From positions 310,001-374,000 of the forward strand of contig NZ_JACHWN010000001.1 of NCBI RefSeq assembly GCF_014191375.1: a stretch of DNA of 64,000 nucleotides, given 5' to 3'. The notes below the pieces were generated by a model, which did no database searches, was not told where the DNA came from, and saw only the letters and a list, made by a program, of their open reading frames with translations. Positions 53,836 through 62,493 of the stretch are shown here, piece after piece. Position 1 is the stretch's first letter, and every line of letters begins with the position of its first letter. Source of the stretch: Mesorhizobium sp. RMAD-H1 (lineage in GTDB: Bacteria; Pseudomonadota; Alphaproteobacteria; Rhizobiales; Rhizobiaceae). The translations under genes and the position numbers were made by a program.

Positions 53836-54158
53836 GTGATGCTCCAAAGCCGCCACCAAATAGTCGGCCAGTATCGACGATATCTCGTTCGCGTCTATAC
53901 AGATGATCACCTTCCGCGCCAGAGCGGCAATCGCGCGTAGCATCAACAATACGTGAGAAATGTAACGAAGTGTATCAGGGCGCTGCACCTGCGACAGCTT
54001 GCGATGAACTGCCGGTAATCGGGACAAGGTTCTGCGACAGCTTTTGGCTAACTTGCCCTCGTCGCTGGCCGGGACTTCCCGTCCCTGCTGCCAGACCATG
54101 CCGCGCGCGGGATCCGGACGGAGGTCCTCGCCAGCCCTTTGATCGAAAGGATTGCACA
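53836..54158. other. Divergent control region between the response regulator and the redox operon
   Basis: A 323-bp gap. It should hold promoters for both directions and the operator of the response regulator. I could not pick a convincing promoter pair or repeated motif by eye. Confidence 0.45.
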
Positions 54159-54629
54159 ATGGCCAGATTGATCATCAACGGCACCCCACATGATATCGAG
54201 GTCGATCCGGAAACGCCGCTGCTGTGGGTGATCCGCGAGCAGATCGGACTGACCGGGACGAAGTATGGCTGCGGGGTCGCCGCCTGCGGGGCCTGCACCA
54301 TTCATATAGATGGTGCCGCCACGCGCTCCTGCGCGCTTCCGGTGAGCGCGGTCGGGCCCGATCAGCAGATCACCACGATCGAGGGGCTTTCTCCGGACAG
54401 TTCGCATCCGCTTCAGCAGGCGTGGCTTGCGCTTGATGTGCCGCAATGCGGCTATTGCCAGGCCGGCATGATCATGGCTGCGGCGGGTCTGCTCACGCAG
54501 AACCCGAACCCCACGGACGAGGATATCAACAGCGAGATCACCAATATATGCCGCTGCGGCACCTATAACCGGGTGCGCGCCGCGATCAAGCTGGCCGCCA
54601 ATGGCGGTGAAACCACGCAACGCGGTTGA
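54159..54629 (+). CDS. [2Fe-2S] subunit of an IorA-type molybdenum hydroxylase
   Basis: The 156-residue protein has the two [2Fe-2S] domains of the xanthine oxidase family: plant-ferredoxin type CGVAACGACTIHIDG and the helical type QCGYCQAGMIM with CRCGTYNRVRAAI. GAAAGGATTGCACA precedes ATG 54159. It passes electrons from the molybdenum cofactor to the cytochrome. It lacks a signal peptide and is probably exported with its twin-arginine partner (next gene), as in other IorAB-type enzymes. It is the first gene of an eight-gene operon with no gap over 11 bp. Confidence 0.93.
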   Translation: MARLIINGTPHDIEVDPETPLLWVIREQIGLTGTKYGCGVAACGACTIHIDGAATRSCALPVSAVGPDQQITTIEGLSPDSSHPLQQAWLALDVPQCGYCQAGMIMAAAGLLTQNPNPTDEDINSEITNICRCGTYNRVRAAIKLAANGGETTQRG

Positions 54630-54640
54630 GGAGAACACCC

Positions 54641-56809
54641 ATGAACGCCGTAATTTCCATCTCCCGCCGCAACTTCATGATAGGCGTGGCCTCCACGGCC
54701 GGCGGCCTGTCCCTTGGGTTCAACGTGCCTTTCATCAAGCCTGCACTTGCCGAGGGCGCCGAGACGCCGGAGGTCAATGCCTGGGTGGTGATCAGGCCGG
54801 ACGACACGGTGGTCATCCGCATCGCCCGGTCCGAGATGGGGCAGGGGACGCTGACCGGCCTGGCGCAGCTCGTCGCCGAGGAGTTGAATTGCGACTGGTC
54901 CAAGGTCACGACCGAATATCCGTCGCCGGCCCAGAACCTCGCGCGTGACCGCGTGTGGGGCAATTTCTCGACCGGCGGCAGCCGCGGCATCCGTGAGTCG
55001 CATGAATATGTGCGTGTCGGCGGAGCCGTCGCGCGGGAGATGCTGATTGCCGCCGCGGCCGCCGAATGGGGCGTGCCGGCCAGCGAATGCACCGCAAGGA
55101 TGAGCACCGTCACGCATGCCGCGTCAGGTCGCACCGCCACTTATGGACAATTGGCCGCCGCCGCCGCGCGGATGACACCGCCCGCCAATGTGGCGCTGAA
55201 GGACCCGAAGGACTGGACCATAGCCGGCAAGCCGCTGCCGCGGCTGGACACCGCCGACAAGCTCAACGGCAGCCAGGTCTACGGTATCGATCTCAAGCTG
55301 CCGGACATGCTCAACGCGGCGATCCGGGCCTGCCCCTATTTCGGCGGCAAGGTGAAGAGCTTCGATGCGGCAGCGGTCGCAGGCATGCCGGGCGTGCGCA
55401 CGGTCGTTCAGGTCGACGACACCGCGGTTGCGGTTGTCGCCGATACGTGGTGGCGGGCGAAGACCGCTCTGGATGCCCTCCCGATCGTTTGGGACGAGGG
55501 ACCCAATACACAGGTTACCAGCGCCTCGATCGCGACGATGCTCGAAGAGGGCCTAGGCGCCGAAGATGCCTTTATCGGCAACTCGCAAGGCGATGCCGGT
55601 GCTGCCCTGTCTGGCGGAGGCCGCGTGATCACTGCGACTTACGCCTATCCCTATCAGAACCACGCGACCATGGAGCCGATGAACGCGACGGTGCTCTACA
55701 CGCCGGAGCGCTGCGAGGTATGGGTGCCGACCCAGAATGGCGAGGCGAGCCTTGCCGCAGCGGCTGAAGCCGCCGGCCTGCCGGTGCAGCAATGCGAGGT
55801 GCACAAGATCCATCTCGGCGGCGGCTTCGGCCGGCGAGGCATGCAGGACTACGTCACGCAGGCCGTCCGCATCGCCCGGCAACTGCCCGGCACGCCGGTG
55901 AAGCTGATCTGGTCGCGCGAGGAGGATATGCTGCAGGGGCGCTACCACCCCATCACGCAGTGCAAACTCACGGGAACGCTCGATGCCGACGGCAATCTGA
56001 CCGCGCTGCATATGCGCATCTCCGGCCAGTCGATCCTCGCCGCCGTCATGCCGCAGCGCATGCAGGACGGCATGGACCCCATCACCTTCCAGGGGCTCAC
56101 CGCCGAGAGCCCGGAAGGACATCTCGGCTATACGATCCCGAATCTCCTCGTCGACCATGCCATGCGCAACCCGCCGATCCCGCCCGGCTTCTGGCGGGGC
56201 GTCAACCTGAACCAGAACGCCATCTATCTCGAATGCTTCATGGATGAGCTCGCGCACGCGGCAGGGATGGATCCGCTCGCCTTCCGCCGCAAGCTGATGG
56301 CGAACCACCCGAAACATCTCGCCGTGCTGAACGCGGTTGCCGAGCGGATCGGCTGGGACACCCCGGCCCCGGCCGGCGTTCACCGCGGCCTGGCGCAGAT
56401 CATGGGCTTCGGCAGCTATGTCGCGGCTGCAGCGGAGGTTTCGGTCACGGACGGGCAGCTCAGGATCCATCGCATCGTCGCGGCCACCGATCCGGGGCAT
56501 GTCGTCAATCCCGCACAAATCGAACGACAGGTCGAGGGTTCCTTCGTCTACGGCCTTTCCGCCTGCATTTACGGCGAATGCACCGTCAATGGCGGCCGCA
56601 TGGAGCAGGAGAACTTCGACACCTATGAGGTCGTGCGCATGGCCGAGATGCCTGAGGTGGAGACGATCATACTGCCGTCCGGCGGCTTCTGGGGCGGCGT
56701 CGGCGAGCCGACTATCGCCGTCGCCGCGCCGGCCGTCCTCAATGCGATCTTCGCCGCCACCGGAAAGCGTATCCGCACGCTGCCGCTGAAGAACCATGAA
56801 CTGGCATGA
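54641..56809 (+). CDS. Molybdopterin-binding subunit of an IorB-type hydroxylase
   Basis: The 722-residue protein has a twin-arginine signal (SRRNFMIGVASTAGG) and xanthine dehydrogenase-family motifs: IARSEMGQGTLTGLAQLVAEEL, the duplicated domain around PYQNHATMEPMNATV, HLGGGFGRRGMQDYV, and the catalytic Glu in GVGEPTIAVAAPAV. Length matches IorB-type single-chain subunits. It should hydroxylate a carbon or oxidise an aldehyde in the periplasm, using a cytochrome as electron acceptor. Its substrate is unknown. Sox genes directly downstream raise the possibility of a sulfur-containing substrate. Confidence 0.93.
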   Translation: MNAVISISRRNFMIGVASTAGGLSLGFNVPFIKPALAEGAETPEVNAWVVIRPDDTVVIRIARSEMGQGTLTGLAQLVAEELNCDWSKVTTEYPSPAQNLARDRVWGNFSTGGSRGIRESHEYVRVGGAVAREMLIAAAAAEWGVPASECTARMSTVTHAASGRTATYGQLAAAAARMTPPANVALKDPKDWTIAGKPLPRLDTADKLNGSQVYGIDLKLPDMLNAAIRACPYFGGKVKSFDAAAVAGMPGVRTVVQVDDTAVAVVADTWWRAKTALDALPIVWDEGPNTQVTSASIATMLEEGLGAEDAFIGNSQGDAGAALSGGGRVITATYAYPYQNHATMEPMNATVLYTPERCEVWVPTQNGEASLAAAAEAAGLPVQQCEVHKIHLGGGFGRRGMQDYVTQAVRIARQLPGTPVKLIWSREEDMLQGRYHPITQCKLTGTLDADGNLTALHMRISGQSILAAVMPQRMQDGMDPITFQGLTAESPEGHLGYTIPNLLVDHAMRNPPIPPGFWRGVNLNQNAIYLECFMDELAHAAGMDPLAFRRKLMANHPKHLAVLNAVAERIGWDTPAPAGVHRGLAQIMGFGSYVAAAAEVSVTDGQLRIHRIVAATDPGHVVNPAQIERQVEGSFVYGLSACIYGECTVNGGRMEQENFDTYEVVRMAEMPEVETIILPSGGFWGGVGEPTIAVAAPAVLNAIFAATGKRIRTLPLKNHELA

Positions 56810-57143
56810 CGTGAGATACGCGAAGAACAGGCGCGGTGGACGATCCTTCGCGCCCGTTCTGCTTGCGGGGCTCGTGGCCGGCACGCCGGCCTGGGCCGAC
56901 GCGGCGCCGCCGGGCGCCGCGTCCTGCACCGGCTGTCACGGGCCGGCGGCGCTCGGCTCGACCATCCCTTCGCTCGACGGTCACACGGCCGACGATATCG
57001 TCGCCCAGATGCAAGCCTTCCGTTCCGGTGAACGCGAGGCGACGGTCATGAACCGCATCGCCAGCGGATATACCGAGGAGGAGACGCGCGCTATCGCCGA
57101 ATGGCTCGCCAAACCGGAGGCGGCACGCCATGCCCAGCCGTAG
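56796..57143 (+). CDS. SoxE/FccA-like monohaem cytochrome c
   Basis: The 115-residue product has a signal peptide (SFAPVLLAGLVAGTPAWADA) and one haem site CTGCH, then LGSTIPSLDGHTADDIVAQMQAFRSGEREATVMNRIASGYTEEETRAIAEWLA, the pattern of the cytochrome subunit of flavocytochrome c sulfide dehydrogenase. It overlaps both the molybdenum subunit (14 bases) and the flavoprotein gene (14 bases). It could serve either partner as electron acceptor. Confidence 0.85.
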   Translation: MNWHDVRYAKNRRGGRSFAPVLLAGLVAGTPAWADAAPPGAASCTGCHGPAALGSTIPSLDGHTADDIVAQMQAFRSGEREATVMNRIASGYTEEETRAIAEWLAKPEAARHAQP

Positions 57144-58392
57144 AGCCTTGATCGGCGGTGCGGCGGCCAGCGTCGCCGCGGCCGTTCTTGCCGCACCGCA
57201 GATCCGCGCGCAGGCGCGGCCTCGTGTAGTCGTGGTCGGCGGCGGCTTTGCCGGGGCAAGCTGTGCACGCGCATTGAAGCAGCTGGATCGCGATCTTGCC
57301 GTGACGCTGATCGAGCCGGAGACCGCCTATCTGGCCTGTCCGTTCAGCAATGCCGTGATTGCAGGGCTGCGCGATATCGAGGCGCAGAGCTTCGGCTACG
57401 ACCAGTTCGGCGACCTGGAGCTCATCCGCAAGCGTGCTGCGGCCGTCGATGCCGAGCGCCGGCGCGTCCGGCTGGAGGACGGTACGGACGTCGATTACAC
57501 CCGGCTGGTGCTGGCGCCCGGCGTGGACCTGCGCTTCGACGCGTTGCCGGGCTATGACGAGGCGGCGGCGGAGATCATGCCGCATGCGTGGAAGGCGGGA
57601 CCGCAGACGCTGCTGCTGCGCGATCAGCTCGCGGCGATGCCGGACGGTGGGGTGGTCGTTCTCTCCGCGCCGGCCAATCCGTTCCGCTGTCCGCCCGGCC
57701 CCTACGAGCGGGCGAGCCTGATCGCGCATTATCTCAAGACCAATAAGCCACGCTCGAAGCTGATCATCCTCGACGCCAAGGACGCCTTTTCGAAGCAGCG
57801 GCTGTTCGAAGCGGCCTGGCAAGAGCTCTATCCCGGCCTGATCGAATGGGTTTCCTTGTCTTTCGGAGGCAGGGTGACGGAAGTTGACCCGGCGACACGA
57901 ACGCTGGTGACCGAGTTCGGCAGCCACAAGGCCGATGTCGCCAATGTGATCCCGCCGCAGCGCGCCGGCAGGATCGCGCACGCGGCCGGTGTCGCGGATC
58001 AGACCGGCTGGTGCCCCATCGACCCGGTCACCTTCGAATCCCGCCTGCAGCCCGCGATCCATGTCATCGGCGACGCGGTGATCGGCGGGGCGATGCCGAA
58101 ATCCGCCTTCACCGCCAATGCCCAGGCGAAAGCCTGCGCTGCGGCGGTAGCCGCCCTGGTCAGGGAGCGGCAGCCGGCGCAGCCGAAGCTCATCAACACC
58201 TGCTACAGCCTGGTCGCGCCTGGCTACGGTATCTCTATCGCCGGCGTCTACCAGCCGCGCGACGGCCTGCTTGCCGAGGTGGAGGGTGCGGGCGGCACCA
58301 GCCCGCTCGAAGCGCCGGCCTCCGTCCGCGAACTGGAAGCCGCCTATGCGGAAGACTGGTTCCGGACGATAACCAGTGAAGTGTTCGGATGA
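57130..58392 (+). CDS. soxF: SoxF/FccB-like flavoprotein (flavocytochrome c sulfide dehydrogenase family)
   Basis: The 420-residue protein has a twin-arginine signal (SRRALIGGAAASVAAAVLAAP), the FAD motif VVVVGGGFAGASCARAL, VIEP-type strand 2 and the FccB pattern YLACPFSNAVIAG with Cys, LVLAPGVDLRFD, APANPFRCPPGPYERASLIA with the second Cys region, CPIDPVTFES and VIGDAVIGGAMPKSAFTANAQAK. It oxidises sulfide or polysulfide and passes electrons to the cytochrome encoded before it. It overlaps soxX by four bases. Confidence 0.92.
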   Translation: MPSRRALIGGAAASVAAAVLAAPQIRAQARPRVVVVGGGFAGASCARALKQLDRDLAVTLIEPETAYLACPFSNAVIAGLRDIEAQSFGYDQFGDLELIRKRAAAVDAERRRVRLEDGTDVDYTRLVLAPGVDLRFDALPGYDEAAAEIMPHAWKAGPQTLLLRDQLAAMPDGGVVVLSAPANPFRCPPGPYERASLIAHYLKTNKPRSKLIILDAKDAFSKQRLFEAAWQELYPGLIEWVSLSFGGRVTEVDPATRTLVTEFGSHKADVANVIPPQRAGRIAHAAGVADQTGWCPIDPVTFESRLQPAIHVIGDAVIGGAMPKSAFTANAQAKACAAAVAALVRERQPAQPKLINTCYSLVAPGYGISIAGVYQPRDGLLAEVEGAGGTSPLEAPASVRELEAAYAEDWFRTITSEVFG

Positions 58393-58841
58393 TGAGGATG
58401 GTTTGCCTCGCTCTCACGGGATTGCTGCTTGCGGCTTCGCCCGGTGCCGGCGAAGAGACTGCGTCCTATGCCGTAACCGGCGATGCGATCATGGAGCCTT
58501 TGGTTGGCAGCAAGGGCGATCCGGCGCGTGGCGCGGCGTTGATCGCCGACCGGCAGCGCAGTCTCTGCACGCTCTGCCATAGCGGGCCGTTCCCCGATGC
58601 GCATCTGCACGGCACGCTGGCGCCCGATCTGACCGGCGTCGGGACGAGGCTTTCGGAAGGCCAGATCCGGCTGCGCGTGGCCGACATGAAGCGGCTCGTG
58701 CCGGGTACGATCATGCCTTCCTACTACCGGATCACGGAAGAGGAAGGCCGGCGCGTCGCCTCTGCCTGGCGCGGCAAGCCGATCCTTACCGGCGCCGATA
58801 TCGAAGATATCGTCGCCTATCTCACGACGTTGAAGGGGTGA
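58389..58841 (+). CDS. soxX: SoxX, monohaem cytochrome subunit of SoxAX
   Basis: The 150-residue protein has a signal peptide, the haem motif CTLCH at about residues 60-64 and an axial Met in VPGTIMPSYY. GTLAPDLTGVGTRLSEGQIRLRVADMKRLVPG is typical of SoxX. With SoxA it forms the enzyme that attaches thiosulfate oxidatively to the SoxY cysteine. It overlaps soxF and soxY. Confidence 0.93.
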   Translation: MMRMVCLALTGLLLAASPGAGEETASYAVTGDAIMEPLVGSKGDPARGAALIADRQRSLCTLCHSGPFPDAHLHGTLAPDLTGVGTRLSEGQIRLRVADMKRLVPGTIMPSYYRITEEEGRRVASAWRGKPILTGADIEDIVAYLTTLKG

Positions 58842-58843
58842 TC

Positions 58844-59323
58844 ATGCGCGAAGACCCGCTTCGAGTTCATGAAGGCCTGGTCGGAAGGCGGCAGTTTCTT
58901 CGGGCTGGCATGGCAAGCCTTCTGGTAATCAGCCTGCCGCGCTGGGCCGTTGCCCGCCCGAGCCTCGATGAAGCGATCCGCACCTTCACCGGCGGAGCCG
59001 AAATCCTCGACGGCCGCGTCCGGCTCGACTTGCCGCCCCTGGTCGAAAACGGCAACGCGGTCGGGATCACGGTCACCGCCGAGAGCCCGATGACGGCGGA
59101 CGATCATGTCCGGCGCATCGCGGTCTTCAACGAGAAGAACCCGGAGGCGAATGTCGCGGTTTTCCACCTCGGGCCGCGCTCGGGCCGCGCCACCGTCTCG
59201 ACGCGGATACGGCTCGCGACCTCCCAGGTGGTCGTCGCGGTCGCCGAGATGAGTGACGGCAGCTTCTGGTCGAGCAAGGCGAGCGCGATCGTCACGCTCG
59301 CCGCCTGTATCGAGAGTCTCTGA
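58844..59323 (+). CDS. soxY: SoxY-like sulfur carrier subunit with atypical C-terminus
   Basis: The 159-residue product has a twin-arginine signal (GRRQFLRAGMASLLVISLP) and the SoxY core (TFTGGAEILDGRVRLDLPPLVENGNAVGITVTAESPM, with RIAVFNEKNPEANVAVFHLGPRSGRATVSTRIRLATSQ). SoxY normally ends in GGCGG, whose Cys carries sulfur intermediates. Here the end is TLAACIESL, so the Cys remains but is four residues before the end and not in a glycine swing arm. ATG 58844 follows AAGGGG; GTG 58838 is an alternative start. Confidence 0.88.
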   Translation: MREDPLRVHEGLVGRRQFLRAGMASLLVISLPRWAVARPSLDEAIRTFTGGAEILDGRVRLDLPPLVENGNAVGITVTAESPMTADDHVRRIAVFNEKNPEANVAVFHLGPRSGRATVSTRIRLATSQVVVAVAEMSDGSFWSSKASAIVTLAACIESL

Positions 59324-59646
59324 TGATGGCACGCGCGCTCGTCAACGTCCCGAAGGAGGCCAGGCAGGGCGAGATCGTCGAGATCCGGGCGATGATCGCC
59401 CATCCGATGGAAACCGGCTACCGCGTCGGCACGAACGGCACCAAGATCCCCCGCGACATCATCCGCCGGTTCGCCTGCACCTATAATGGGGAGGAGGTGT
59501 TTCGGGCCGATCTCCATCCGGCCGTGTCGGCCAATCCTTTCTTCGCCTTCACGCTCGTCGCCTTGGCGAGCGGCACGATCGAGTTCACCTGGACCGATGA
59601 TGCCGGAAGGACGCAAACGGCGTCCGCCGTGATCACGGTGAGCTGA
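59323..59646 (+). CDS. soxZ: SoxZ, partner of the sulfur carrier
   Basis: The 107-residue product (VNVPKEARQGEIVEIRAMIAHPMETGYRVGTNGTKIPRDIIRRF, then SANPFFAFTLVALASGTIEFTWTDDAGR) is a typical SoxZ, an immunoglobulin-like protein that binds SoxY. Two adjacent ATG codons are possible. It overlaps soxY by one base and soxA by one base. No signal is present, so it would be exported with SoxY. Confidence 0.95.
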   Translation: MMARALVNVPKEARQGEIVEIRAMIAHPMETGYRVGTNGTKIPRDIIRRFACTYNGEEVFRADLHPAVSANPFFAFTLVALASGTIEFTWTDDAGRTQTASAVITVS

Positions 59647-60425
59647 TGCGCGCGCTCTGGCGGCTTGCAGCCGTTGGTGTCGCCGCTGTTTGCGGCATTG
59701 TCTCCGCCTTCGGTATCGAAGATGGCGAGAAGCGCTCCGGCTTCGATTTCATGACGCCGGAGACGCAGGCGCTGCAGGCCGACGACATGAGCAACCCCGG
59801 CATGCTGTGGGTGCTGCAGGGCGAGCAGCTCTGGCAGCAGCCGGAGGGCAGGGCCGATATCGCCTGCTCCGGCTGCCATGGCGATGCGTCCCGGACCATG
59901 CGCGGCGTTGCCACGCGCTATCCGGCCTTTGACGAGGCGGCGGGGCGGCCGATCGACCTTGCCGGGCGCATCAACGCCTGCCGGGCGCGGCGGCAGCAGG
60001 CCGAGCCGCTGGCGCCGGAATCGGACACGTTGCTCGCGCTCACAACCTATGTGGCGCGTCAGTCGCGCGGCATGCCGATCACGCCGACGGCCGATGCCCG
60101 GCTCGCGCCGTTCCGCGACAACGGCCGACGCCTGTTCCAGAGCCGCATCGGCCAGCTCGACCTTTCCTGCGCCTCCTGCCACGACGACAATTGGGGCAAA
60201 CGGCTCGGCGGCAGCGCCATCCCGCAGGCGCACCCGACCGGCTATCCGCTCTATCGGCTGGAGTGGCAGATGGTCGGGTCGCTGCAGCGGCGCCTGCGCA
60301 ATTGCATGATCGGCGTGAGGGCCGAGCCCTTCGCCTTCGGCGCACCCGAATTCATCGACCTGGAACTCTACCTTGTCGAACGCGCCCGCGGCCTGCCGCT
60401 CGAGACACCGGCCGTGCGGCCATGA
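59646..60425 (+). CDS. soxA: SoxA, dihaem cytochrome subunit of SoxAX
   Basis: The 259-residue protein has a signal peptide and two haem motifs, CSGCH (74-78) and CASCH (175-179). RLRNCMIGVRAEPF carries Cys220, the residue that in SoxA bears the persulfide haem ligand. GGSAIPQAHPTGYPLYRLEWQMVGSLQRRL is a conserved SoxA segment. It ends the operon. soxB, soxC and soxD do not follow within the window. Confidence 0.95.
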   Translation: MRALWRLAAVGVAAVCGIVSAFGIEDGEKRSGFDFMTPETQALQADDMSNPGMLWVLQGEQLWQQPEGRADIACSGCHGDASRTMRGVATRYPAFDEAAGRPIDLAGRINACRARRQQAEPLAPESDTLLALTTYVARQSRGMPITPTADARLAPFRDNGRRLFQSRIGQLDLSCASCHDDNWGKRLGGSAIPQAHPTGYPLYRLEWQMVGSLQRRLRNCMIGVRAEPFAFGAPEFIDLELYLVERARGLPLETPAVRP

Positions 60426-60728
60426 TGCTGGGCCTTACGCCGCCGCCTCTCCAGATTTGACCGCTCACACGGACAGACGGCCGAAAAAAGATGTATCGAA
60501 ATTTGTCGAACCGGGTGAAATCCGGGAATTGCGAGGCTCTCGCATACATTCGCGCACATTTCGATGCCACTCGGGCAAACTCCTGCGACAGGCCCGGCAT
60601 AAGGTTCATGGGTGAGCAGGAGCTCGTCATGGTGACGAGACGGAAGCCGACAGTGGTTTCTCAGGCAGGATCGATCCTGCGCGAGACACCGACCGGCGGG
60701 CCTGCTCATTCCAAGAAAGGAAAAGACG
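60426..60728. other. Intergenic region after soxA
   Basis: About 300 bp. A perfect 16-bp palindrome GCAGGATCGATCCTGC lies at 60665-60680, 45 bp upstream of the AAAGGAAAAG ribosome site of the next gene, and may be an operator. No terminator is obvious after soxA. Confidence 0.45.
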
Positions 60729-60968
60729 ATGAACAAACTTGTAGCGGCCTTTGCCCTTCTCGCCTTGTCGACGGGAGCCTCTTTCGCCGGCAATCAGAAC
60801 CCCGACCGCGATTCTACCCGCGAATTCACTACCGGCGTCAAGAAAAGCAAGATGACCCTGGACCCCACCCATACGGCTTCCTTGCCTCAAACCGTGCTGG
60901 CCACGGAAGAAGGACGATCACAGTCCGGCAAGGTTATTCGGGGTCGCGCCCCATGGGCAGGGCGCTAA
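60729..60968 (+). CDS. Small secreted hypothetical protein, 79 residues
   Basis: AAGAAAGGAAAAGACG precedes the ATG. The product has a clean signal peptide (MNKLVAAFALLALSTGASFA with cleavage near FAG) and a short polar mature part (NPDRDSTREFTTGVKKSKM) without cysteines. No family is recognised. It should be periplasmic. Confidence 0.7.
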   Translation: MNKLVAAFALLALSTGASFAGNQNPDRDSTREFTTGVKKSKMTLDPTHTASLPQTVLATEEGRSQSGKVIRGRAPWAGR

Positions 60969-60997
60969 TCTCCTGATCCTGCCTCCCAAGGCGAAAA

Positions 60998-61035
60998 TGT
61001 CCAATCACCCTTCATGCAACGAGGATGATTGGACA
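60998..61035. repeat. 10-bp inverted repeat after the secreted protein gene
   Basis: TGTCCAATCA (60998-61007) and its exact complement TGATTGGACA (61026-61035) flank an 18-base loop. No T tract follows, so termination would be weak. Confidence 0.45.
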
Positions 61036-61110
61036 GGCGGCGCAAGAAGACGTGCCGCCATGACCGAAGGTCTCAGGCAACAGCATTGATGTCTCACGCA
61101 ACAGCATTGA

Positions 61111-61239
61111 TCATGCCGGCAATTGGGTCGGTACGCCGAGCACGGGCCCGACCTCCGCAAGCCGCTGGTCTGGGGTGTGCACCGTTGCGCCGTGCTCCGA
61201 CACAATCGCGAGATGCAGCGCATCGCCGGCGCTCAGTTC
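61111..61239 (-). pseudogene. VapC-like PIN-domain toxin, C-terminal remnant
   Basis: On the minus strand a frame ending in TGA (complement of 61111-61113) reads ELSAGDALHLAIVSEHGATV, then TPDQRLAEVGPVLGVP. This is the last third of a PIN domain: the acidic Asp of GDALHLA and the T-x-D strand. The amino-terminal part is missing; the frame merges with the end of the gene at 61233. It is a degraded toxin gene. Confidence 0.7.
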
Positions 61240-62291
61240 TTCTGGCTGATATGAGTGTTTCCTTGTGAATCATCGATGATGTTCAACCGGCTGGCATCAG
61301 TCTGGATTTCGTCGTTGATCGCAATGAGCCCATTTTTAAGCATGGCTGCGACGCCCGCGGCACCCTCGGAGTTTTGTATGATGAGCTCTCCGCCGTTGAC
61401 GACGCCGTTCGATACGATGGTGAAGAGCTGTGGCCAATATGTCTTGTTGGGATTGGTAAATGCAAACGGGTCGCCCCCGGAATAGCCGCTGAACTGCATT
61501 TTGGCCGTGCCGGAGCCCAGTACATAGCCGGACCCTTTGGCTGGTATGAAGGAAGAAGAAGCATCAAATTGAAAGTGCGATACGGCGGTGCCGCTTGTGG
61601 AGATCAGCGTTTCCTCGTCTATTTGCAGTGAAGGCGTTCTCATGCGAACGCTCGAAGCGCCGGAAAAATTCAGCTTTGCCTTGTAGGTAATGAGCCTGCT
61701 GTCCGCCGCCAGATCCAATGCATATGCGGCATCAGGCGAGGATACTGAAGCTGCGGTGACGTCGATTTGCGTCCAGCCCAATTGCATGATCCCCTGAACA
61801 AGCGCAGACATTTTCGCTGCATCTGTCAGGGTAATCTGGGTCTCTCCTCCTTCAAGGACCAAACTCTCGGTATCAAGAACGTCAAAAGAGCCGTTCTGCG
61901 TAACGTTTATGACCAGGGGCTGCTCCATCAGGACGCCTCCCGCTTTCCGGACAAGGAATTGAGCTTGATTTCGTACAGTGAAGCTCATCGTCGACTGGGG
62001 ATTGTACGACATGCAAAGGACATGCTGTTGTGCTCCGTCGTAAACAAAGGTCCCATTCGCAATGTCGAAAATGGTTGGCGGAGTGGCATTCGAAGTGGGA
62101 GGACCTCCCCATTCCGTCTGACCCTCGTCCCAGGACGTCAGCAATGTCAGTGTCCGTCCGGGGGCATCCATCGTGAACGACTTGCCGGGGTCTTTGTTGA
62201 AGCTGGCTGCAGTCCCACTCAGAGGCAGATCACTATTCTCATTATACGTCTGATCGGCATGCGGGTCCCATTGAAAGGAAGCTTCGGTCAT
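61233..62291 (-). CDS. Orphan beta-rich hypothetical protein, 352 residues
   Basis: The product has no signal peptide or membrane helix, is rich in Ser, Thr, Gly, Asn and Asp, and shows many short alternating strands (for example FVYDGAQQHVLCMSY, LVINVTQNGSFDVL and ELIIQNSEGAAGVAAML). It could be a beta-sandwich or beta-helix secreted without a classical signal. The gene has lower GC than its neighbours, and the vapC remnant touches its 3' end, both signs of acquired DNA. I do not recognise a family. Confidence 0.7.
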   Translation of the reverse strand: MTEASFQWDPHADQTYNENSDLPLSGTAASFNKDPGKSFTMDAPGRTLTLLTSWDEGQTEWGGPPTSNATPPTIFDIANGTFVYDGAQQHVLCMSYNPQSTMSFTVRNQAQFLVRKAGGVLMEQPLVINVTQNGSFDVLDTESLVLEGGETQITLTDAAKMSALVQGIMQLGWTQIDVTAASVSSPDAAYALDLAADSRLITYKAKLNFSGASSVRMRTPSLQIDEETLISTSGTAVSHFQFDASSSFIPAKGSGYVLGSGTAKMQFSGYSGGDPFAFTNPNKTYWPQLFTIVSNGVVNGGELIIQNSEGAAGVAAMLKNGLIAINDEIQTDASRLNIIDDSQGNTHISQKN

Positions 62292-62493
62292 CGCTCACTC
62301 CGTCGAGGTTCGTTTTCAGGCGTGCTGAAAACGTTAACAGGTCTCGCCGTTGGCGCTACACGATTGGGATTTCTTGGTGCATTGGACTTGAAACGGCTAT
62401 CCGATAACGCGCGATATCGCAGACGCGACCCAGGTCGCGCCCGCTCCTCAGCCCTTGTTCGCCGCCGAATGCAGCGAGCTCTCGCCCGTAACG

